Below, one piece after another: positions 1-5,768 of a stretch of DNA of 18,074 nucleotides. The DNA lies in the NCBI GenBank assembly GCA_020629355.1, contig JAHDDM010000003.1, positions 1-18,074 on the forward strand, written 5' to 3'. The position numbers and the translations under genes are program-made. The stretch comes from Rhodospirillaceae bacterium (GTDB lineage Bacteria; Pseudomonadota; Alphaproteobacteria; JABSOH01). Within the stretch, counting starts at the first letter, position 1, and each line of letters starts with the position of its first letter. The notes under the pieces were generated by a model that did no database searches, had not been told where the DNA came from, and worked only from the letters and a program-made list of their open reading frames with translations.

Positions 1-1285
1 GCACAGAAAAGTTCACCTGAATCGCCTTGGCAACACTTTCGTAATTTTGGTCTTCTAAATTCAACGAGTTCAGTTCCAGCTTGCGGCTACGATCCGTTAA
101 CGAGCTGACGACTTTGGCCATTTCGGGGCTTTTCCGCGCCAAGATGCGCAAATTTGACACGAGGTTCTTGTTGACGTGAAAATTTGCTGCCGTGACATCA
201 GTGACATCCATATTTGCAGTATCACTTGGGACAAAAAGCTGCTGCTGCCAATATTCGGCATAGGGGCTATTGCCTGGAACACTATCACCTGGATAGGCTT
301 TTGGGGCATCAAAGGCCGCACCAAAGGCACCTGCAAAAGTATCAGGGTCATTGATTTTTGACGGTTTAACAAAAAGCTGAACCAGCCCATCTAATTGATC
401 TTGAATCTTTTGCAGCGGCGAAACATTCGGATCAGAAGCATCAGATGACTCCGCACCTGCGTCTTCGTAAGGCTTGATCAGCTGTATCTGCGCCCGAAGA
501 GAACCCTCTGGCAATTCATCCACCAGATTACGGCTGCTCAAAGCACTGTCAAGGCGGTAAGCGGTCTCGTCCCATGTAAAGGTATTGGCAAAACCACTGA
601 CCAAGGTTACGCCAGACTTGGTGTACAGGCTCACCGTACCATCGGTATTTCTCTGAACACTAACATCCACCGCCTTGGAAATTTCGTCAATGACGCGATC
701 TCGCTCGTTCTCAAAGCCACTGCGCGCGGATGACGAAGCCCCCTGAGAAATAACCGCCGTATTCAATTCGTCAACACGCGCAATATTTTCATTTAAGCCG
801 CTAATCGCCTGTCTTATGTCCACCGCAATATCCTGCCGAATAAGCTCCATCTCGCTTGAGAGTTGGCGAACCAGCGAGGCCATTTCCTTGGCAGCCGATT
901 CAATCTTAAAGGCCACGGCCTCATTTTCAGGAGCCGTTTGCAGTTCCCGCCAACCAGCAATAAAGGTATTGATGGTCGAGGTTAATTGCGAATTTCCGCT
1001 TGATGATCCCAAAATATCTGCGACTTCAGAGTACAGGTCACTCCGCACGCGGCTGGCCTCGGACCTAGCCAACGAACTGCGATAGTTTTTCTGCATCAAT
1101 TCATTCGTTTGACGCTGAATAGCCGCAACCCGAACACCAGCATTCGGATCGTCTTCCATCATCATCACGCGACGATTATAGTTCTCGTTATTCGCGTTGG
1201 CGACATTATCAGAAACTACGCCGAAATTCTCGGAGATGGTCTGCAACCCCGAAACCGCATTGTTCAATGATCTGATTAAAGTCAT
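1..1285 (-). CDS. flgK: Flagellar hook-associated protein 1, FlgK (3' end outside window)
   Basis: FlgK is the first hook-filament junction protein, exported by the flagellar type III system and assembled on the end of the hook. The frame runs open from an ATG at 1285 to the window edge, giving 428 codons with the C-terminus missing. The N-terminus (residues 1-40) has the heptad-like rod/hook family pattern: SLNNAVSGLQTISENFGVVS followed by DNVANANNENYNRR, corresponding to the usual NNIANANTPGYSRQ segment. The central FlgK-type coiled region (roughly 90-170) and the motif ERDRVIDEIS, typical of FlgK, follow. A strong ribosome binding site, TAAGGA with a 6-base spacer, overlaps the stop of the preceding flgN-like gene and fixes the start. 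It is the last gene seen in the flgI operon; flgL may lie beyond the left edge but cannot be seen. The Asn-rich NENYN in place of the usual TPGY is a small deviation. Confidence 0.9.
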   Translation of the reverse strand, partial: MTLIRSLNNAVSGLQTISENFGVVSDNVANANNENYNRRVMMMEDDPNAGVRVAAIQRQTNELMQKNYRSSLARSEASRVRSDLYSEVADILGSSSGNSQLTSTINTFIAGWRELQTAPENEAVAFKIESAAKEMASLVRQLSSEMELIRQDIAVDIRQAISGLNENIARVDELNTAVISQGASSSARSGFENERDRVIDEISKAVDVSVQRNTDGTVSLYTKSGVTLVSGFANTFTWDETAYRLDSALSSRNLVDELPEGSLRAQIQLIKPYEDAGAESSDASDPNVSPLQKIQDQLDGLVQLFVKPSKINDPDTFAGAFGAAFDAPKAYPGDSVPGNSPYAEYWQQQLFVPSDTANMDVTDVTAANFHVNKNLVSNLRILARKSPEMAKVVSSLTDRSRKLELNSLNLEDQNYESVAKAIQVNFSV

Positions 1286-1291
1286 GGCTTT

Positions 1292-1297
1292 TCCTTA
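1292..1297 (-). promoter_or_regulatory. Ribosome binding site of flgK
   Basis: On the minus strand TAAGGA lies 6 bases before the flgK ATG at 1285. The TAA of this site is also the stop codon of the preceding flgN-like gene, so termination there and initiation of flgK are probably coupled. Confidence 0.7.
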
Positions 1298-1729
1298 CAG
1301 CTCTTGATTATAGGCCAGCGCAACCGAACGCCGTCCACTGGTATCTTTCGCACCCATTTTACTATAACGCGACAAACGGTTCTGGGAATCCAATGCCGCT
1401 TGCGAGAAGCTTTCAAACATCTGATTACCCGCCTCTACCGCCCCTGCCAACAAGCGCTGATTACGCTCTGCGAGTTCCTGAAACTCTTCATTTGCTTCCA
1501 GAAGCTCTTCGCGCAAGTCCTCAGAGATGCCTTCGCGGATTTCCTTAAAGCGGCGTAAGTATTCCAGTTTCTTTGTGTACTGCTCGAACAAGGATACCTT
1601 ACGATCCACCAAAGGCTCGAACAAATCAACCTCTGAGGATTCCAGCATCGTGTTTTCCAAATTGACCAGTTCAATCATCCGATCAAGGATATCGAGTACC
1701 TCTTCTGCCAAAGAATCAGGATCACGCAT
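1295..1729 (-). CDS. flgN: FlgN-like flagellar export chaperone / junction-gene cluster protein
   Basis: A 144-residue acidic, almost wholly helical protein between flgJ and flgK. It is rich in Glu, Leu and Arg with heptad spacing (for example LAEEVLDILDRMIELVNLEN, near residue 6), as expected of FlgN chaperones that keep FlgK and FlgL soluble before export. The C-terminus, with YSKMGAKDTSGRRSVALAYN, resembles the tail of alphaproteobacterial FlgN proteins, which end in a short Tyr/Gly segment then an ALN-like motif. I choose the ATG at 1729 because it forms ATGCGTGA with the flgJ stop (8-base overlap). An in-frame TTG at 1747 would add six residues. Overall similarity is mostly compositional, so the family call rests on size, helical character, C-terminal motif and position next to flgK. 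Another small flagellar coiled-coil protein is the main alternative. Confidence 0.6.
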   Translation of the reverse strand: MRDPDSLAEEVLDILDRMIELVNLENTMLESSEVDLFEPLVDRKVSLFEQYTKKLEYLRRFKEIREGISEDLREELLEANEEFQELAERNQRLLAGAVEAGNQMFESFSQAALDSQNRLSRYSKMGAKDTSGRRSVALAYNQEL

Positions 1730-2048
1730 CGGAATTCTCGGCTTCAAGCTCTTGTAGTTTCAGCAATTGTTCTCGAACAGAATCGGCAATACCAATACCG
1801 CCACCTTCGGCGATTGAACGGGCATATTCATCCGCCATGAACGAACGATAAATCGTCTCAGAGTTGCCGCCGCCAAACATGCCCTCGCCGTCAACACCAG
1901 TGAACATATTTTCAATCATCAAAGACAGAAACTGGCTTTCAAACTCTTCTGCGGCCTCGTCTATTTTTTGGGCTTTCCACGATTGATCAATACGCTTTTG
2001 CGCCAGAACATCCTGCGGAAGATATGTATTCAAGCCTGGTATCGTCAT
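1722..2048 (-). CDS. flgJ: Rod-binding protein, FlgJ N-terminal-type (no muramidase domain)
   Basis: A 108-residue protein matching the rod-binding domain of FlgJ, which caps and helps assemble the flagellar rod in the periplasm. The recognisable core is AAEEFESQFLSLMIENMF (about residues 32-49), then GMFGGGNSETIYRSFMADEY and an IADSV segment. The bifunctional gammaproteobacterial FlgJ carries a C-terminal peptidoglycan hydrolase (about 150 more residues); here the protein ends after the rod-binding part, as in many alphaproteobacteria, where the homologue in Caulobacter is called CheL. Another enzyme must therefore open the wall for the rod. The ATG at 2048 follows the flgI stop by one base, and its stop overlaps the next gene's start, so it lies inside a translationally coupled flg operon. 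Confidence 0.88.
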   Translation of the reverse strand: MTIPGLNTYLPQDVLAQKRIDQSWKAQKIDEAAEEFESQFLSLMIENMFTGVDGEGMFGGGNSETIYRSFMADEYARSIAEGGGIGIADSVREQLLKLQELEAENSDA

Positions 2049-2049
2049 G

Positions 2050-3216
2050 CTACATCACCCGTATATCTGCATTGAGCGCACCAGCCGATTTAATGGCTTG
2101 CAATATCGTAATTAAATCACGCGGCCCAATACCCAAGGCATTCAGGCCATTGACCAAGTCCTGCAAGGTCACGCCACCATCGACAATAGCCAACCTATTT
2201 TCTGCGCCTTCATCAATGGCAATTTCGGTGCGTGGTACAACTTGTGTTGTACCAACATTCGAGAACGGCTGCGGCTGGGACACCTGCGCCTGTTCTGTAA
2301 TCCGAATGGTCAAATTGCCCTGCGCCACTGCAACTGGATTGATGCGAACATTCTCGCCCATCACGATGACACCAGATTGTTCATCAATCACGACATTGGC
2401 AATCATGTCTGGTTGAACCCGAAGCAGTTCAATCTCGGTCAATAGCGCAATCATACTGTCATTATAACCCGTGGGGCGTTGCAATTCTATCGTGCCAGGA
2501 TCAAGTACCGTCGTGACCTCAACGCCAACAAAAGCATCCACCGTCTTTTTAATCCGCGAAGCCGTGGTTAAATCAGGATTGCGCAAGGCCAAGCGCACAG
2601 AATTTAACGAGGACATTTCAAAGTTAATTTCACGCTCGACAATGCCACCATTCGCAATACGGCCACTGGTAGGAACACCTTTCAAGATAGTCTCTGCCGC
2701 GCCTTGCGCCTGAAAACCGCCTACGGTTACCGTACCCTGAGAAACCGCATAGACCTCACCATCTGCGCCAAGCAAAGGTGTCACCAACAAAGTGCCACCC
2801 AACAGACCTTTGGAATCGCCCAAGGCCGAAACCGCCACATCAATGCGCGAGCCTTGCCGTGCAAAAGGCGGCAAGGTTGCCGTGACCATCACCGCCGCGA
2901 CATTCTTGGTTGAAAGCCCCGCCCCCTGCGCGGTAACGCCAAGACGCTCTAACATACCCACCAGACTTTCACGGGTGAATATCGAGCTGGTTAGAGAATC
3001 TCCTGTGCCATTCAAGCCCACCACCAGACCATAGCCAATCAGCATATTGTCACGGACACCCTCAATATCCACGATATCTTTAAGGCGTGATTGCGCCTGC
3101 GCTTGATGGGCGTTCAACACCATAAATCCTGCAACAGCCAGCAATACAAAGACTGAGGCCAATTGTTGCATCAAGCCTTTAGGGCGTTTTTCTACAAGGT
3201 GGGACTTCTCTGTCAT
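2050..3216 (-). CDS. flgI: Flagellar basal-body P-ring protein FlgI
   Basis: FlgI forms the P-ring around the rod in the peptidoglycan layer. The mature part begins with SRLKDIVDIEGVRDNMLIGY and continues GLVVGLNGTGDS, both near-universal in FlgI. Later come GTLLVTPLLGADGEVYAVSQ, RIANGGIVERE and the C-terminal LVNGLNALGIGPRDLITILQ with the closing NADIRVM. Length (388 residues from this start) fits the family. A Sec signal peptide is visible: basic KRPKG, a hydrophobic stretch around LASVFVLLAVAGFMVL, then AHQAQAQ as the cleavage region. I prefer the ATG at 3216, preceded by AGGA, although an upstream in-frame ATG at 3243 would add nine residues. It is the first gene of the flgI-flgJ-flgN-flgK run and diverges from nnrD. 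A sigma-54-like promoter lies upstream. Confidence 0.93.
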   Translation of the reverse strand: MTEKSHLVEKRPKGLMQQLASVFVLLAVAGFMVLNAHQAQAQSRLKDIVDIEGVRDNMLIGYGLVVGLNGTGDSLTSSIFTRESLVGMLERLGVTAQGAGLSTKNVAAVMVTATLPPFARQGSRIDVAVSALGDSKGLLGGTLLVTPLLGADGEVYAVSQGTVTVGGFQAQGAAETILKGVPTSGRIANGGIVEREINFEMSSLNSVRLALRNPDLTTASRIKKTVDAFVGVEVTTVLDPGTIELQRPTGYNDSMIALLTEIELLRVQPDMIANVVIDEQSGVIVMGENVRINPVAVAQGNLTIRITEQAQVSQPQPFSNVGTTQVVPRTEIAIDEGAENRLAIVDGGVTLQDLVNGLNALGIGPRDLITILQAIKSAGALNADIRVM

Positions 3217-3276
3217 CGTCCTGTCGATCAATAATCTGCACATTTCATCGGCTCAATACAGAGCATCTTAGCCTAT

Positions 3277-3295
3277 ATTCATGCGAAATTCATGC
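3277..3295. repeat. Octamer direct repeat with 11-base period in the flgI-nnrD intergenic region
   Basis: ATTCATGC occurs at 3277-3284 and again at 3288-3295 on the plus strand, an 11-base period, close to one helical turn. It lies between divergent flgI and nnrD and overlaps the sigma-54-like element, so it may be an operator for either gene. The function is not known. Confidence 0.4.
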
Positions 3296-3297
3296 CA
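3282..3297 (-). promoter_or_regulatory. Sigma-54-like promoter upstream of flgI
   Basis: Read on the minus strand, the site is TGGCATGAATTTCGCA. Against the sigma-54 consensus TGGCACG-N4-TTGCA it keeps the invariant GG, the ten-base spacing and the invariant GC, and differs at two positions. Transcription would start near 3272, leaving a leader of roughly 30-55 bases before flgI depending on its start codon. Sigma-54 control of P-ring, hook and junction genes is established in several alphaproteobacteria. An overlapping octamer direct repeat could partly explain the match, so this is a prediction. Confidence 0.55.
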
Positions 3298-3320
3298 TTT
3301 TTATACCGCACAACCGATTT

Positions 3321-4208
3321 ATGACAGATGACAATATTTCAAAAAAACAGTACAAAGCATTTATGATTGAGAACTCCCCTGCCCTCTGGCAACATCTGCT
3401 GCGCGCGCCTGAGCCTGAGGCCAACAAATACAGCCGAGGTTTTGCCTTTATCCTTGGTGGTGAATTTATGACGGGCGCAAGCGCCCTTGCCGCCAGAGCC
3501 GCGCAGCGCGCTGGTGCGGGTATCGTCACCCTCACCTGCCCGAAGGGTGCAGCAGATGTATATCGTATTGTGAACCCTAGCACCATCACCCTAGGCTTTC
3601 GCGACACCTTGGGCTACAAGGAGCAGCTTGAGGACTCGCGCATCCATGCTTATCTGGTAGGCCCTGGCCTTGGTGACGGCCCGGCCAATACCGAACGCAT
3701 TATGGCCATGATCCGCCGTGGCAAACCCATGGTACTTGATGCCGATGCCTTAATGATCATGGCGGCAACACGGGAAAACTTCCTTAATCTGCTGGATGAA
3801 TACTATACTCCAGAAAGCCGCCGTAATATCCTGCTGACACCGCATCGCGGTGAATTCAATGCCCTATTTCCTGAGTATGCTGCACTACCTGCCGATGAAG
3901 CCGCCTCTGCTGCTGCCAATTTATTCGGAACAACAATCCTGCTCAAAGGCCACGACAGCTATATCGCGGAACAGACACAGGAATTGTGCAAGAATGCCGC
4001 CGCATCACCCTGGCTTGCCACAGCCGGCAGTGGTGACGTCCTAAGCGGACTATGTTTGGGCTTGCTTGCACAGGGCTTTTCAGCATACATTAGCGCCTGT
4101 ATCGCTACAGCAATACATGCTAAAGCTGCATCTGAGATAGGTCCTGGTTTAATCGCCGAAGATTTGAATGATTTCATCCCCCTGATACTTGCAGCTTTTA
4201 TGGATTAA
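3321..4208 (+). CDS. nnrD: ADP-dependent NAD(P)H-hydrate dehydratase (stand-alone)
   Basis: This enzyme repairs hydrated NADH/NADPH (NAD(P)HX) using ADP, in the cytoplasm. Diagnostic features are NKYSRGFAFILGG (residues 35-47), the family segment VGPGLGDGPAN (113-123), VLDADAL (138-144), the substrate-loop motif TPHRGEF (173-179), and the nucleotide-binding GSGDVLSG (236-243) with the catalytic Asp. The protein is 295 residues and carries only the dehydratase domain; the NAD(P)HX epimerase domain (NnrE/YjeF N-terminal), fused in E. coli NnrR, is absent. An epimerase must therefore be encoded elsewhere or be missing. Similarity to the family begins around residue 18 (NSPALW), so the ATG at 3363 is a credible alternative start; neither start has a clear ribosome binding site. 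The gene diverges from flgI and is followed after 11 bases by the TerC-type gene. Confidence 0.88.
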   Translation: MTDDNISKKQYKAFMIENSPALWQHLLRAPEPEANKYSRGFAFILGGEFMTGASALAARAAQRAGAGIVTLTCPKGAADVYRIVNPSTITLGFRDTLGYKEQLEDSRIHAYLVGPGLGDGPANTERIMAMIRRGKPMVLDADALMIMAATRENFLNLLDEYYTPESRRNILLTPHRGEFNALFPEYAALPADEAASAAANLFGTTILLKGHDSYIAEQTQELCKNAAASPWLATAGSGDVLSGLCLGLLAQGFSAYISACIATAIHAKAASEIGPGLIAEDLNDFIPLILAAFMD

Positions 4209-4219
4209 GGTCAAAATTC

Positions 4220-4819
4220 ATGGAATATTTTACCAGCCTACTGGCCTCCTTTGAACTGGAAGCCTTTATCAAGGTCATTATTATCGACCTGCTGCTATCT
4301 GCAGATAATGCCATTATTATCGGTGTCGCCGTAAAAGGGCTGCCGGCGCATCTTCGCGGTCGCGCGATTTTCTTTGGTATTGCTGCTGCAACCTTGATGC
4401 GCATTATCTTTGCGCTGCTGACTTACCAGCTACTTCAGATTATCGGCCTCACTCTGGCTGGCGGATTACTACTATTGTGGGTTGCCTATAAGATGTGGCG
4501 CGAAAGCCAGAAAGATGAACAATCTGAAGAAGGCAAGTCTGGCACGACTCTTTGGGAAGCCATTCGGTTGATCGTGGTGGCCGATGTTGTGCTATCGCTC
4601 GATAATGTATTGGCGGTTGCAGGTGCGGCACACGACTCGCCTATCGTACTGATTTTTGGGCTTGGGCTTTCGGTAATTCTGATGGCTGTAGCGGCCAATC
4701 TGTTGGCCAGAATCCTAAACCGCTACCACTGGCTGGTCTATGTCGGCATTGCGGTTATTGTCTATGTTGCCGTTGAAATGATCCATCGCGGCTCGGTTCA
4801 AGTCGCGCCATATCTCTAG
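4220..4819 (+). CDS. TerC/YjbE-family integral membrane protein, putative metal exporter
   Basis: A 199-residue multi-pass inner-membrane protein of the TerC family, YjbE type; some members are manganese exporters or supply metal to secreted proteins. Two related halves are visible, each with the acidic, metal-binding-type motif: DLLLSADNAIIIG (residues 23-35) and DVVLSLDNVLAV (122-133). Hydrophobic stretches cover roughly 14-36, 50-70, 74-92, 115-135, 143-165 and 170-190, and a charged cytosolic loop (about 93-108, KMWRESQKDEQSEEGKSG) joins the halves. YjbE-type genes are often preceded by a manganese riboswitch, but there are only 11 bases after nnrD, so no such leader fits here. It is probably cotranscribed with nnrD. 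The substrate cannot be read from the sequence. Confidence 0.85.
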   Translation: MEYFTSLLASFELEAFIKVIIIDLLLSADNAIIIGVAVKGLPAHLRGRAIFFGIAAATLMRIIFALLTYQLLQIIGLTLAGGLLLLWVAYKMWRESQKDEQSEEGKSGTTLWEAIRLIVVADVVLSLDNVLAVAGAAHDSPIVLIFGLGLSVILMAVAANLLARILNRYHWLVYVGIAVIVYVAVEMIHRGSVQVAPYL

Positions 4820-4910
4820 GTTTTGCGTTTTAGCCGAACCTTTCGGACTGCTGCTCTATCGCCCACGAGTCTATGTACTTCTGCATCCCAAACAAACAGC
4901 AGGCTAAGAC

Positions 4911-5738
4911 ATGACTCAAGAATTGCGCCAACTGAACACAAGCCTAGAAAGATTAGTGCAGATTAACCAGGAAGGTCTGGATAAAACCAACCAGCAACTC
5001 ACCGAACAACAGAATCTGCAATCGGCTCTGCGCAAGCAATCTAATGAATTCAAAGGACTGGCACGCGACTTAACGAAGCCCGCACAAAGCTCCACAAGCT
5101 TCACCGCGCAATTTCAGATTAAGAAACTTGATCAGGCCTTCAGCAAAAGCATAAAAATTATGGATAAGGAATTGGAAAAATTTGCCCGTAGCGGCAAGTT
5201 TAACCTACGTAGCCTCGGCACGGCCCTGCTGAAAATGCTGTTCAGTATTGAAAAGACGGCTCAAAAAAGCCAACAGAGCATCGGGCTTAATAGCATTGGC
5301 AGCAGTATTACCTCGGGCATTGGCGAGGTGCTCGGTGGCTTCTTTCACGATGGCGGAACAGTGAGCAAAAACCGCATGAATACACCGCTACCTAGCGAGA
5401 CCTTTGCCACCGCGCCAAGGCTTCACCGTGGTGGCAGACTGAGTGCAGGCTTGGGGCCAGCAGAATTTCCCGCAATCTTACAACGCGGTGAAACTGTTCT
5501 TAGCGCGCGGCAATCCCAAAATACACAAGCCCCTGCTGCCAAGGTTGATGTCCACATCCACGAGAACTCTGGCGCAAGAGTACGCACCAAACGCCAACAA
5601 CAGGCGGGCGGGAGCGAACGGATCGATGTCTTTATCGAGGCCGTAGAAGAACAGCTTTCCCAACGTATCATGCGCGGGGAAGGCATGGCAGGCAGTATCG
5701 AGGATCGCTATAATCTCAGCCCCAACCCCATGAGTTAG
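4911..5738 (+). CDS. Orphan protein resembling the C-terminal part of a phage tail tape measure protein
   Basis: A 275-residue protein in four parts. Residues 1-60 are a Gln/Asn-rich coiled coil. Residues 72-115 contain FARSGKFNLRSLGTALLKML, which matches the pattern of the conserved C-terminal segment of lambda-type tape measure proteins (FVTTGKLNFKDLARSIL-like). Residues 142-200 hold the Gly-rich linkers FHDGG and LHRGGRL and then FPAILQRGETVLSARQ, again highly typical of tape-measure C-termini. Residues 211-275 (VDVHIHENSGARV, ERIDVFIEAVEEQLSQRIM) match the usual closing NNAGAEV...IDVMID pattern. The long helical ruler that normally precedes these parts is absent; at a full 500-1500 residues tape measures set tail length. 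AGG with a 7-base spacer supports the ATG at 4911. No other phage gene lies nearby. It could be a domesticated tail gene, a gene-transfer-agent-type short tape measure, or a prophage remnant that kept an intact frame. Confidence 0.65.
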   Translation: MTQELRQLNTSLERLVQINQEGLDKTNQQLTEQQNLQSALRKQSNEFKGLARDLTKPAQSSTSFTAQFQIKKLDQAFSKSIKIMDKELEKFARSGKFNLRSLGTALLKMLFSIEKTAQKSQQSIGLNSIGSSITSGIGEVLGGFFHDGGTVSKNRMNTPLPSETFATAPRLHRGGRLSAGLGPAEFPAILQRGETVLSARQSQNTQAPAAKVDVHIHENSGARVRTKRQQQAGGSERIDVFIEAVEEQLSQRIMRGEGMAGSIEDRYNLSPNPMS

Positions 5739-5768
5739 CTTCTGTTGAGATTTCTCATAAAATAGAGG

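Noticed and set aside
4209..4219. Manganese (yybP-ykoY) riboswitch before the TerC-type gene
   Set aside because: Only 11 bases separate nnrD and this gene; a riboswitch needs about 100 bases or more.
4834..4846. Possible terminator hairpin CCGAA-CCT-TTCGG after terC
   Set aside because: Only five base pairs and no run of T after it; too weak to call.
5746..5757. TGAGATTTCTCA palindrome between the tape-measure-like gene and parC
   Set aside because: A four-pair stem with a 4-base loop followed by a short A-rich stretch is not a credible terminator for either gene.
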